Counted from the first letter of the stretch, positions 25,194 to 32,973 are shown. The stretch is DNA of 64,000 nt from an uncultured Clostridia bacterium (GCA_934500875.1 CAKSTL010000006.1:1-64000), one strand, 5' to 3'. The notes: generated by a model from the letters alone, not told the origin. Translations and numbers: made by a program.

Positions 25194-25919
25194 ATGAACG
25201 GCTTTGCTTACGATTTGCATATACATACTGCGCTTTCGCCGTGCGGCGACGAGGATATGACGCCAAACAACATTGCGAATATGGCATATCTTAAAGGGCT
25301 TGACATTATAGCCGTAACCGACCATAACAGTTGCCGAAATGCCGCTGCGGTTATGAAATGCGGCGAAAAAAACGGCATTACGGTTATTCCCGGTATGGAG
25401 GTTGAAACAAGCGAGGAGGTGCATATGGTGTGCCTTTTTAAAACGCTTGAGGCGGCATACGAAATGGAAAAAACCGTTTCAAAAAACCTTCCTTATATTA
25501 AAAACAGAGAAGATATTTTCGGCAGACAGCTTGTTATGGACGAAAACGACGAAATTACCGCCGTTAAAGAAAATCTTCTTATCTGCGCCGCAAATCTTTC
25601 GGTGTACGACGTTTTTGACGCCGTAAAAAGTATCGGCGGAATTGTTTTTCCCGCACATATAGACAAAAATTCGTACAGCATAATTTCAAACCTCGGCACC
25701 GTTCCGAAGGAGCTTGATTTTGAGTGCGCCGAAATAAAGGACAAGCTTAAAACGGATGAAATTACCGCAAAGCACGGGCTTGAAAATTTAAAGATTTTGC
25801 ACAACAGCGATGCTCACTATCTTGAAAATATTTCCGAACGTGACAATTTTTTACACGCAGAAAGCAGGGATATTTTGGCAATTTTCGACAGTTTGCGCAG
25901 GAATATCCGAAAAAATTAA
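25194..25919 (+). CDS. PHP-domain metal-dependent phosphoesterase-like protein
   Basis: About 241 residues. YDLHIHTALSPCG (HxH metal ligands), IIAVTDHN, VIPGMEVETSEEVHMV, VFPAHID and LHNSDAHYLEN are the PHP-domain motifs, so all metal-binding positions are kept. Family knowledge: stand-alone PHP proteins include histidinol phosphatases, nucleoside bisphosphate phosphatases and DNA-repair-type hydrolases. Sequence inspection does not allow a choice. It is a single-gene unit with its own promoter, divergent from rpsT. Confidence 0.8.
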   Translation: MNGFAYDLHIHTALSPCGDEDMTPNNIANMAYLKGLDIIAVTDHNSCRNAAAVMKCGEKNGITVIPGMEVETSEEVHMVCLFKTLEAAYEMEKTVSKNLPYIKNREDIFGRQLVMDENDEITAVKENLLICAANLSVYDVFDAVKSIGGIVFPAHIDKNSYSIISNLGTVPKELDFECAEIKDKLKTDEITAKHGLENLKILHNSDAHYLENISERDNFLHAESRDILAIFDSLRRNIRKN

Positions 25920-25968
25920 ATTATTTTGTTACATTTTAAAAAAAAGTGTGGATTTTTTATAAAATGTA

Positions 25969-25977
25969 TGTTATAAT
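25969..25977 (+). promoter_or_regulatory. Extended -10 promoter upstream of the small membrane protein
   Basis: TGTTATAAT is an extended -10 element (TGnTATAAT) with only a poor -35 match upstream. It lies 46 bases before the ATG at 26023, within the 103-bp gap after the PHP gene. Confidence 0.5.
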
Positions 25978-26022
25978 CACTAAGTTGAATAAATTACTTT
26001 GCCGAAAGGAGGTTCCCGGCGG

Positions 26023-26145
26023 ATGGGAAGGAAAAGAAAGCGCCAAGACACAATAAATATAAAATGGTTTGAAAAAATAGGGCTTGTTTTTGCGCTTTTA
26101 AGCATTGCCGAACGTATTTTTATTATGATTATGTACGAAGGCTGA
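26023..26145 (+). CDS. 40-residue membrane ORF: N-terminal part of a TGA-split His-rich protein
   Basis: ATG at 26023 follows a strong AGGAGG site by ten bases. The product starts MGRKRKRQDTINIKWFEK and then has one hydrophobic helix (IGLVFALLSIAERIFIMIMY) before a TGA stop at 26143-26145. The next ORF, to 26589, is in exactly the same frame with no other stop between, and has no ribosome site of its own. The two most likely form one 187-residue protein interrupted by a nonsense codon, although an independent small membrane protein is possible. Family not recognised. Confidence 0.6.
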   Translation: MGRKRKRQDTINIKWFEKIGLVFALLSIAERIFIMIMYEG

Positions 26146-26589
26146 TGTCTTTTCTTTGACGAAAAATTGAAATACAGAGATTATACAATGCACCTTTGTC
26201 TGTTTGCGGCATTTGCGTTTCAGCTTATTTTTATGATTGCCGACATCTTTGCATACGGCTTTTTGGACGGCGGATATGCTGCAATGTCCGATATGCTCAT
26301 TATGATAAGATTTTTTGTGTTTGTTCCGCTTTGCATATATGAGAGCATAGCGGCGGCAAAATGCAAAAAAGAGGCGGACGGCGACAACGGCAGAGAGCAC
26401 CGCCATCATCACAGACATCACGGTATTTTTCACCGCAGACTTCACCATCATCACCACAGCCATTCGGGATATATAAGGGATGATTCCGGCAGAATGGACG
26501 AAGAATATTCAAAACGCACGCAGTTTATGGATAAAGAGGTGCTTTTGAAGAAGAAGGAAGAAATGCGCAGCCATGCAGCAAAAAATTAA
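26146..26589 (+). pseudogene. Histidine-rich membrane protein, downstream part of the TGA-split frame
   Basis: The frame continues directly after the TGA. An internal TTG (26167) or ATG (26188) could start a 140- or 133-residue product, but neither has a good ribosome site. It has two hydrophobic helices (LCLFAAFAFQLIFMIADIF and MLIMIRFFVFVPLCIYESI), then a very His/Arg-rich stretch (REHRHHHRHHG, LHHHHHSHSG) and a charged helical end. The His cluster suggests metal binding. Together with the upstream 40 codons it would make a three-helix protein with a cytoplasmic His tail. I label it pseudogene because the intact frame needs the stop to be read through; a sequencing error or recent mutation are alternatives. 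Confidence 0.5.
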
Positions 26590-26621
26590 GAATTAAAAAA
26601 ATCAAACAATAAAAAACAAAA

Positions 26622-26731
26622 TTTCGGGGCGGAGTGAAATTCTCCACCGACGGTTACAGCCCGTGAGCCTTTTTTCAGGTTGATTTGGTGAAATTCCAAA
26701 GCCGACAGTAAGAGTCTGGATGAGAGAAATT
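26622..26731 (+). ncRNA. FMN riboswitch (RFN element)
   Basis: The conserved RFN blocks appear in order: GGGGCGGAGTGAAATTCTCC, ACCGACGGTTACAGCCCGTGAGC, a variable T-rich arm, GATTTGGTGAAATTCCAAAGC, and CGACAGTAAGAGTCTGGATGAGAGAA. It precedes ribU. Family knowledge: FMN binding turns off expression of riboflavin uptake or synthesis genes. The region after it contains a hairpin that buries the ribU Shine-Dalgarno (see separate entry). Confidence 0.95.
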
Positions 26732-26755
26732 TTTTGTGTTTTATATTTTAAAAAC

Positions 26756-26792
26756 ATTCCGCCTTGATATGTATTTTAAGGGGGAATTTTTT
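26756..26792 (+). promoter_or_regulatory. Expression platform hairpin sequestering the ribU ribosome site
   Basis: ATTCCGCCTT (26756-26765) pairs with AAGGGGGAAT (26778-26787), with one G-G mismatch. The 3' arm is the ribU Shine-Dalgarno, and six T residues then lead directly into the ATG. The hairpin could therefore act by blocking translation or, with the T tract, as a terminator. Confidence 0.65.
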
Positions 26793-27332
26793 ATGTCATC
26801 AAAAAAGGCAAACACAATGGCAAAGGTAGGTATGCTTTCTGCGGCGGCGTTTATTCTGCAGCTTCTGGGAACGTATATGGGCATTAAAGTCGGCGGCTTT
26901 CTGGACGTTGAAATTTCGGATTTGCCGGCAATAATCGGCGCCCTTGCATTGGGCCCGTCGGCAGGGGTTATGATTGAGCTTGTCAAAAACGTTCTTCACT
27001 GCTTTGTCACCACAACCGCCTTTGTGGGCGAGGCGGCAAATTTTATAGTAAACGGCGTTTTTGTGCTTACCGCAGGGCTTGTATACAGGGCGCACAAAAC
27101 CAAAAAAACTGCGTTTATCGCCCTCTTGCTGGGCACGGTTTTAATGAGTGCCGCTGCGGTTTTGGCAAATATGTTTTTGCTGCTTCCTTTGTATGCTCCA
27201 AACTTATCGCTCTCCGAAAGGTTTTCTATGGTGCTCACCCTTATAACGCCGTTTAATTTGTGCAAAGGATTTTTGCTCTCTGTCATAACGGCTGCGATAT
27301 ACAAGAAGATTTCGCCTGTTTTAAAGGGATGA
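26793..27332 (+). CDS. ribU: Riboflavin ECF transporter S component
   Basis: About 179 residues with five to six membrane helices. The N-terminal KVGMLSAAAFILQLLG helix, FLDVEISDLPAIIGALALGP and a following GVMIELVKNVLH segment are typical of RibU. Family knowledge: RibU binds riboflavin and works with the shared ECF energizing module, which is not in this window. The FMN riboswitch upstream supports the call. The ATG of MSSKK follows GGGGG; the frame is open further upstream but only into riboswitch-linked sequence. Confidence 0.93.
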   Translation: MSSKKANTMAKVGMLSAAAFILQLLGTYMGIKVGGFLDVEISDLPAIIGALALGPSAGVMIELVKNVLHCFVTTTAFVGEAANFIVNGVFVLTAGLVYRAHKTKKTAFIALLLGTVLMSAAAVLANMFLLLPLYAPNLSLSERFSMVLTLITPFNLCKGFLLSVITAAIYKKISPVLKG

Positions 27333-27397
27333 TTTTGTATATTTGCATAATTTTTGCGCCGCATATATAAAAAATGTTACAAAAAATAAAATTTTTG

Positions 27398-27426
27398 TTG
27401 ACTAACCTTCAAAATGGTTATATAAT
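27398..27426 (+). promoter_or_regulatory. Predicted sigma-A promoter of secDF
   Basis: TTGACT at 27398-27403, a 17-base spacer and TATAAT at 27421-27426. The leader to the secD ATG is about 30 nt and contains an AAGGAGG site. Confidence 0.8.
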
Positions 27427-27458
27427 AGCCTTATGTATGCTAACAAGGAGGAAAAACT

Positions 27459-28721
27459 ATGGAATCAAAAAGCATAGTAAAGTTTGCTATTGTTATTTTG
27501 ATAATTGCTGTTTTAAGTTATATCGCAGCTTTCGGTCTTACAATCGGCAATTACCATATATCAAGCGTAACTGATGAAGAAAACGGAATTAAAAAAGGTA
27601 TGGATTTGGCGGGCGGCGCAACAATTTTGTTTGAAGCCGATACCGATAACGTGGCTGACGGCGATATGGCGGCAGTCGTTGAGGTTTTGAGAAACCGTCT
27701 TGACTCTAACAACCAGTTTGAAGCTACGGTTGCTCAGCAGGGCAAAAAAAGAGTCAGGGTTGAAATACCGGCAGTTATGGACACTCAGGAAGCTATTGAC
27801 CTTTTGGGTACAACGGCTAAGCTTGAGTTTAAAGACAAGGACGGCAACGTTGTTTTAAAGGGCGAGCAGGTTAAAAAAGCCCAGTCGGTTTACGCTGCGG
27901 TTGATTCGTCCGGAAAACAGGAATATCAGGTAAAGCTTGAGCTTACAAGCGACGGCAAGAAGGCTTTTGCGGACGCTACCGAAAAGGTTTCTTCCTACAG
28001 CTCGGGCGAAAACTTTATTTCTATCTGTCTTGACAATACAGTTATTTCAAGCCCTATGGTACACGAAAAAATCGACAGCGATACCTGCGTAATTACAGGT
28101 AACTTCACCGCCGAAACGGCAAAGGTTCTTGCAAGCCAGATACAGTCCGGTAAGCTTCCTTTCTCGATAAAGGTTGTTGAAAGCAGAACAATCGGCGCTT
28201 CTCTCGGCGAGGACGCTTTGAACAAAAGCGTAAAGGCGGGCGCAATCGGATTTGTTCTCGTTGTGCTTTATATGATTATTTTATACAGACTCTGCGGACT
28301 TATCTCGGGCATTTCGCTCGCAGGTTATATAACGCTCGTGCTTATGATTTTAAGCCTTTGCAAAATCACTCTTACGCTTCCGGGTATCGCAGGTATTATT
28401 CTTACAATAGGTACGGCGGTTGACGCAAACGTAATTATTTTTGAAAGAGTTAAAGAAGAATTAAAACTCGGCAAAACGCTTCGTGCGTCCATTGACGCAG
28501 GCTTTAAGAGGGCGTTTACGGCTATTCTTGACGCAAACGTTACAACCCTTATCGCAGCCGTTGTTTTGTATTTCTTCGGCACAGGCTCAATCAAGGGCTT
28601 TGCGGTAACGCTCTTTATCGGTACGGTTGTAAGTATGTTCACCGCAATTGTTGTAACCAAGTTCCTGCTTACTCAGCTTATTGGTTTCAACATCAAAAAT
28701 TCAAAGCTTTACAGTGCGTAG
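27459..28721 (+). CDS. secD: Protein translocase subunit SecD
   Basis: A 420-residue protein with one N-terminal helix, a periplasm-side P1 domain (GMDLAGGATILFEAD, VVEVLRNRLDSNNQFEATV) and a C-terminal five-helix RND-type region (IGTAVDANVIIFERVKEEL). SecD with SecF uses the proton-motive force to help Sec export. It starts with AAGGAGG and ATG, and secF follows after 13 nt. It is shorter than E. coli SecD but normal for Clostridia. Confidence 0.93.
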   Translation: MESKSIVKFAIVILIIAVLSYIAAFGLTIGNYHISSVTDEENGIKKGMDLAGGATILFEADTDNVADGDMAAVVEVLRNRLDSNNQFEATVAQQGKKRVRVEIPAVMDTQEAIDLLGTTAKLEFKDKDGNVVLKGEQVKKAQSVYAAVDSSGKQEYQVKLELTSDGKKAFADATEKVSSYSSGENFISICLDNTVISSPMVHEKIDSDTCVITGNFTAETAKVLASQIQSGKLPFSIKVVESRTIGASLGEDALNKSVKAGAIGFVLVVLYMIILYRLCGLISGISLAGYITLVLMILSLCKITLTLPGIAGIILTIGTAVDANVIIFERVKEELKLGKTLRASIDAGFKRAFTAILDANVTTLIAAVVLYFFGTGSIKGFAVTLFIGTVVSMFTAIVVTKFLLTQLIGFNIKNSKLYSA

Positions 28722-28734
28722 GAGGTAGAAGAAT

Positions 28735-29865
28735 ATGTTTAATATTGTTGAAAAGAAAAAAATATTTATATCTGTTTCCGCACTCGTAATAGTTGCAGGG
28801 CTTATCGCATTTTTCACAATGGGCTTTAATGCCGACGTTGATTTTACGGGCGGATACACAATGAGCGTCAAGGTAGTTACCGAAGGCGACGAAGATTTGA
28901 AGGCGGCAGATACCGCTGATAACAAAACGGCTGACGCAAAAACGGCGGATGAAACCTCCGGCGGCGATACAGCCGACAAAACATCCGATAGCGCAGACAA
29001 AACCGACGCTGCAAAAGCTGATGACAAAACATCTGACGCAAACACAGCCGACACAAATACGGCTGACACAAACGCAGATACCGAGGACAGCAATCTTATC
29101 AAAACTCAGCTTGTAAAAAGCGAAAAAACAGCTTTGCTCAAAACTTATAACTTCTCTGAGGACGAAATAAGAAAAACGGTTGACGCTGTTGCAAACGTTA
29201 AAGCTTCAAGCGTTGTAAAGAGCGAGGACGGTTTTGTTATAAAGACAAACGAGCTTGACGCAAAACAGGCCTCCGACGTAAAACAGGCTTTGGCTGATAA
29301 ACTCGGCGCAATAAAGGTTATTTCGGAGGATAAGGTAAGTGCAACCGTCGGCTCCGAGCTTTTGGGAAGTTCGCTTCAGGCGCTTCTTATCGCAGCCGTT
29401 TTGATGCTGATATACATTTCGTTCAGATTTGAGCTTTTGTCGGGTCTTTCGGCAGTGTTGGCGCTCGTGCACGACGTTCTTGTTATGCTTTCGATGTACG
29501 CTATTTTCCGTTTGCCGGTTAACACTTCGTTTATTGCGGCAATGCTCACAATTATCGGTTATTCGATTAACGCAACAATCGTTATTTTCGACAGAGTAAG
29601 AGAAAATACAAAATATCTTAAGAAAGAAACGTTTTCAAATATCGTAAACACAAGTATCTGGCAGTCAATGGGCAGGTCGGTTAACACCTCTGTTACCACG
29701 CTTATTACAATCGTAATGGTGTATATACTCGGCGTAACCTCTGTTCGTGAATTTGCGCTTCCGATTATTATCGGTATCGTTTGCGGTACTTATTCGTCAA
29801 TCTTCCTTGCAGGCTCGTTCTGGTGCTTGTTAAGGGGCAAAAAGGCGGATGTAAAAGTAAAATAA
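28735..29865 (+). CDS. secF: Protein translocase subunit SecF with a Thr/Ala/Asp-rich insertion
   Basis: A 376-residue protein. The N-terminal helix, ADVDFTGGYTMSVKV and the five C-terminal helices (SINATIVIFDRVREN and VTTLITIVMVYILGV) are standard SecF. Between residues about 50 and 117, in the first extracytoplasmic domain, lies a low-complexity insertion rich in Ala, Thr, Asp and Lys with repeated TAD and KTSD units (AADTADNKTADAKTADE and DANTADTNTADTNAD). Ordinary SecF has no such segment. The reading frame and flanking SecF sequence are intact, so it is a genuine in-frame insertion, probably from short repeat expansion. It likely forms a flexible extracellular loop. Confidence 0.93.
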   Translation: MFNIVEKKKIFISVSALVIVAGLIAFFTMGFNADVDFTGGYTMSVKVVTEGDEDLKAADTADNKTADAKTADETSGGDTADKTSDSADKTDAAKADDKTSDANTADTNTADTNADTEDSNLIKTQLVKSEKTALLKTYNFSEDEIRKTVDAVANVKASSVVKSEDGFVIKTNELDAKQASDVKQALADKLGAIKVISEDKVSATVGSELLGSSLQALLIAAVLMLIYISFRFELLSGLSAVLALVHDVLVMLSMYAIFRLPVNTSFIAAMLTIIGYSINATIVIFDRVRENTKYLKKETFSNIVNTSIWQSMGRSVNTSVTTLITIVMVYILGVTSVREFALPIIIGIVCGTYSSIFLAGSFWCLLRGKKADVKVK

Positions 29866-29883
29866 TTTGTAAAATATAAAATT

Positions 29884-29954
29884 AAAAGAACAAATCTCTT
29901 TTCGCAAACAGTGTTTACCGTTTTGCTGATTTTAAGGGATTTGTTCTTTTTTTC
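29884..29954. terminator. Long-stem terminator after secF
   Basis: AAAAGAACAAATC (from 29884) pairs with GATTTGTTCTTTT (to 29950); an inner GCAAACAG/CGTTTTGC pair extends the fold, and a T run follows. It separates secDF from the convergent spoVT gene. Confidence 0.75.
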
Positions 29955-30028
29955 TGCGTCCGAAAAGGACGGTATCCGTAATTTGCCCCTTTAAAAAACG
30001 GGGCGGGCAGCTTTTTTCCGAACGCCTT

Positions 30029-30118
30029 TTGCAGTTCCGTTTGATTTTGCAGTTCCGTTTGATTTCACGGTTCTGCTTAATTTTGCGTTTCTGCCCGATT
30101 TTACAATTCCATTTGCTT
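30029..30118 (-). repeat. Five tandem 18-bp repeats overlapping the spoVT stop codon
   Basis: Units lie at 30029-30046, 30047-30064, 30065-30082, 30083-30100 and 30101-30118. On the minus strand the motif is close to AAATCAAACGGAACTGCA. The first two are identical and the others have drifted. The most spoVT-proximal unit contains the last five codons and the stop of spoVT, so the array starts inside the gene and continues for 72 bp beyond it. The 18-bp period is a multiple of three. Confidence 0.8.
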
Positions 30119-30643
30119 CGCAAGAAAAAGAGCCGCCGCCCTGGATATTTTTTCTTCCGCTTCGCTCATTTTCTTTTCGGTGTTGTCCTTTAAAAGAACA
30201 ACACTGCCCACAGTGTCGCCCTCGGCGATAATCGGAACGGCAACTCCGACGCTCAGCTTGCTGCCGTCGGTAACCGACAAATTTTTGTCGTTATCGTGAC
30301 GGTAAATAAACGTCGTTTTTTCTTCCAGAACACGTTCCATATCCTCGCTTAAGCGTTTTTCCTGAAAATCCTTTTTTGCGGCGCCCGATACGGCAATAAT
30401 CGTGTCCTTATCGGTAATGCACGCAGGATATCCCGAAGTTTTGTAAAGCGTTTCCGCATATTGCGACGCAAATTCGCCGAGCTCGCCGATAGGTGAGTAT
30501 TTTTTGAATATAACCTCGCCGTCACGGTCGGTAAAAATCTCTAACGGGTCACCTTCCCGTATACGCATAGTACGGCGGATTTCTTTAGGTATAACCACCC
30601 TTCCGAGGTCGTCTATACGTCTGACAATTCCTGTTGCTTTCAT
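30101..30643 (-). CDS. spoVT: Stage V sporulation protein T (AbrB-family regulator)
   Basis: A 180-residue protein. The N-terminal swapped-hairpin domain MKATGIVRRIDDLGRVVIPK and IRRTMRIREGDPLEIFTD is the SpoVT/AbrB DNA-binding domain; residues about 60-180 form a GAF-like domain (SVGVAVPIIAEGDTVGSVVL). Family knowledge: SpoVT regulates forespore sigma-G genes and other spore genes. A GGAG site lies upstream, with a TTGACA -35 box on the minus strand at 30694-30699. The C-terminus ends in KQMEL, whose codons are the first unit of an 18-bp tandem repeat. Confidence 0.93.
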   Translation of the reverse strand: MKATGIVRRIDDLGRVVIPKEIRRTMRIREGDPLEIFTDRDGEVIFKKYSPIGELGEFASQYAETLYKTSGYPACITDKDTIIAVSGAAKKDFQEKRLSEDMERVLEEKTTFIYRHDNDKNLSVTDGSKLSVGVAVPIIAEGDTVGSVVLLKDNTEKKMSEAEEKISRAAALFLAKQMEL

Positions 30644-30670
30644 ATAAAAAACTCCTTTTAAACATATAAA

Positions 30671-30699
30671 CTTTTAAAAAATTATGTCCGTTTTGTCAA
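30671..30699 (-). promoter_or_regulatory. Predicted promoter of spoVT
   Basis: TTGACA (minus strand, 30694-30699) with a 17-base spacer to TAAAAG (30671-30676). The -35 box is perfect; the -10 box is weak, which may mean that another factor or sigma is needed. Confidence 0.45.
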
Positions 30700-30825
30700 G
30701 TTTTGTGTTTAATTTTTACAAATTTATTGTTTGCAATAATGGGAGTTTTATGTAAATTTGTTTTTGGTATTAAATGGGTAAAATTTTTAATTTTGTTTTT
30801 TTATAAAAATTTTTAATAAGCACCT

Positions 30826-31209
30826 TTACCGTTTCGCACAATATTTTGACGGCGAGATGCCGTTGTGTTTTTTAAAATCTCTGGAAAAATCGTAAATATT
30901 TATGTACCCGAGCGATTTTGCAATTTCGGTAATGCTGCCGTAGTCGCTCTTTAGCATTTCCTCCGCCTTTTTAATGCGCAGATTGTGCACATACGCAATG
31001 GGCGGCGTGCCGAAAACCTCAAAGAAAATTTTTCTGAAATAAACCTCCGAAATTCCGCAAAGAGAAGCGAGCGTTTCGTTTTTTATGCTTTTGCCGTAGT
31101 TTTTTGCAATGTAATCCACTGCAGGCGCAATCTTTCGGCGCTTGTCGGACGGAGTGTATTTTTGCCGACAACAACCTTGCAGTGCTGGAATACGAAAAAG
31201 CGCTTGCAA
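30826..31209 (-). pseudogene. AraC-family regulator, C-terminal fragment
   Basis: Residues about 25-127 are a complete AraC/XylS double helix-turn-helix domain (ETLASLCGISEVYFRKIFFE and AKSLGYINIYDFSRDFKKH). The N-terminal sensor domain is missing, and the first 20 residues of the frame run into sequence that belongs to the next fragment on the other strand. The break lies near 31140-31165. It is best read as the remnant of a full regulator whose start was deleted together with the start of the divergent oxidoreductase. No ribosome site is seen for the fragment. Confidence 0.7.
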
Positions 31210-31526
31210 GAATTTTTGTTTCGTCCGTGGAGGTGAACGGCTGGGGCAGATGTCAGCTTATGGTGTCGGGAAGCAGGGGAACGGTCAACATTATGCCGAT
31301 TGAAAACGACTGCACCATGACTTATTCCGATTTGAAAATTGCATCTCACGCATATGAGGATATGAAAGAAAACGCTGGTATAAAGGATATTCCCAAAAGC
31401 TGCCGCTACGACGAAATAATGAAGGATTTTTACGCATATATAACGGGTGAAAAGAAAAATCCGTTTACATATGAGCACGATTATCTTGTTCAGAAGGTGC
31501 TTTATAAAATTATAAAAGGGGAGTAA
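31160..31526 (+). pseudogene. Gfo/Idh/MocA-type oxidoreductase, C-terminal fragment
   Basis: The frame reads NLAVLEYEKALARIFVSSVE, then GWGRCQLMVSGSRGTVNIMP, and ends FYAYITGEKKNPFTYEHDY. This is the C-terminal beta-sheet half of Gfo/Idh/MocA oxidoreductases. The Rossmann half with the GxGxxG nucleotide site is absent, so it cannot be active. The open frame extends upstream to 31104 but only into the AraC fragment on the opposite strand. It is followed after 3 nt by the SDR-DMT fragment. Confidence 0.7.
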
Positions 31527-31529
31527 AAA

Positions 31530-31916
31530 ATGGAAAGAGTGGCATTTATAACGGGCGCAGGCGGATATATCGGCGCTCAAACGGCACTGACGCTTGCACA
31601 ATCGGGAATATCGCAGCTCTTCGGCGGAGCGGTTTTGCTTGTCTGCGGAAAAATCCTTGGCGGAAGCTTAAGCATACCTTTCGGCAGTTCAATGTTTTTA
31701 ATGGCATATATCTTAATTGCGTCGGTTTTAAGCTGTTCCGTTTGGTTTGCCGTGGTAAAGAGCGCCTCGCTTTCAAAGCTTTTTATCATAAAATTTGCCG
31801 AGCCGGTATTTGCCTGCGTTTTTTCCGCACTGATTCTGGGCGAGAACATATTCAAAATTCAGTATCCGGCGTCATTTTTGCTGATTGCCGGCGGTATTTA
31901 TATTTCAAACAAGTAA
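31530..31916 (+). pseudogene. Chimeric remnant: SDR N-terminus joined to DMT-transporter C-terminus
   Basis: Residues 1-26 (VAFITGAGGYIGAQTALTLA) are the start of a short-chain dehydrogenase with its TGxxxGxG nucleotide site. From about residue 27 the sequence switches to membrane helices that match the second half of an EamA/DMT transporter: a helix near FLMAYILIASVLSC and the typical FAEPVFACVFSALILGENI ending. The join at about 31605 is in frame. It has a GGGGAG ribosome site and could be translated, but a functional product is unlikely. A large internal deletion explains it most simply. Confidence 0.72.
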
Positions 31917-31917
31917 G

Positions 31918-31946
31918 AGCGGATATATTATATATCCGCTTTTTCG
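31918..31946. terminator. Palindromic terminator after the gene remnants
   Basis: AGCGGATATAT pairs with ATATATCCGCT, and a T run follows on the plus strand. It overlaps the 3' end of the epimerase-like gene on the minus strand, so it separates the remnant zone from the sugar locus. Confidence 0.75.
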
Positions 31947-32839
31947 ATACTGATTTCAAACGAAAACACTTCGTTCGGTTTGATGTTAAACGCATATCCT
32001 CGTTTTTTCGCCTCGGTTACACTGTCAAAAGGAATATTGCACGGTTCAACCGCTGCGGTATGAGTATTTTTAAAACCGCCGTTGTTTATCCATATGCCGA
32101 GATACGGAAGCTTTTCTGTGTCATATTTAAGCCTTATCCCTCCTGTACGGCTGTTTCGGTAATAACCGCAAACGCCGTTTTTTATTGGATTTGTTATGTA
32201 AAATTTGTATGCATCTCCGTTTTCTTTATATTGCGACGATATAAGATATTCCTTTTTTAATTTTGATTTTGTGCCTCTTTTTCCGTATGTTTGGCGGTCG
32301 TCGAACATAAATTCAACGGTCGGATTTTCACAAAACTGTGCAAAAATCATACCTTTTTCCTCGGCGGCAAACATTAAATGCAGCGCCCATATGCACGCAA
32401 AATCTTCGGAATTTAAGTTTTTTATTTCGTATCTGCACCGTATTGCACCGTTTTCGCCTTCCGAAATATGCTTTTTATATTCATATCCGAGCAAATCCGA
32501 TTTGTATGACATAATAAGCGTATCATCCGATATTTCGCATTTGTGCGGCACTCTGCACACCTCGCCGTGACACGGATATTCAACATTATTGCAGCGGCAT
32601 AAATCAATGGTCGGAAACATTTCGTCTGCGCCCGACACTTCGCAGTCAACGTAATTTCCGCCGATAAACTGCGGAATGTATTTGGGATTTTTGTCTTGTG
32701 CGAGCCACTCGGTATTATGCTTCAAATCCTTAAGCGATACCAGTTTTCCGCCGTATTCCGCCAGATAAACCGCCTCAAATGCGACAGTGATTATTTTTAT
32801 TCCCCGAACATTTTTAAAATTGCAGTTTAAAATTCTCAT
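31928..32839 (-). CDS. Aldose 1-epimerase-like (galactose mutarotase fold) protein
   Basis: A 303-residue protein, predicted cytoplasmic. EYGGKLVSLKDLKHNTEWL, DEMFPTIDLC, CHGEVCR (His-Gly pair as in epimerase active sites), HLMFAAEEKG and the C-terminal AAVEPCNIPFDSV with a Glu in the position of the catalytic base all fit an aldose-epimerase-like fold, more like the DUF4432/sugar-binding subgroup than GalM. It may interconvert sugar anomers or bind a glycan product. It diverges from the GH36-like gene across a 171-bp shared promoter region. Confidence 0.7.
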   Translation of the reverse strand: MRILNCNFKNVRGIKIITVAFEAVYLAEYGGKLVSLKDLKHNTEWLAQDKNPKYIPQFIGGNYVDCEVSGADEMFPTIDLCRCNNVEYPCHGEVCRVPHKCEISDDTLIMSYKSDLLGYEYKKHISEGENGAIRCRYEIKNLNSEDFACIWALHLMFAAEEKGMIFAQFCENPTVEFMFDDRQTYGKRGTKSKLKKEYLISSQYKENGDAYKFYITNPIKNGVCGYYRNSRTGGIRLKYDTEKLPYLGIWINNGGFKNTHTAAVEPCNIPFDSVTEAKKRGYAFNIKPNEVFSFEISIEKADI

Positions 32840-32973
32840 ATTTTCCCCCTCAAAAAAATTTACGCTTTGATTTTATCAGAAATTTTCTTTGCCTTATATG
32901 CCATTTTCACCAAAAAATGCAATATTGTCACCAATAAATCGGAGAGGTGGTAGCAAAAGATAAGTTAATGTGG

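Noticed and set aside
26143..26190. Selenocysteine insertion at the TGA
   Set aside because: No stable hairpin of the needed length follows the TGA, and the next residue pattern matches no selenoprotein known to me; kept only as a question.
29932..30123. A 63-residue Lys/Arg/Asn-rich ORF after spoVT
   Set aside because: It is the translated 18-bp repeat array and terminator region; no ribosome site or conservation is visible.
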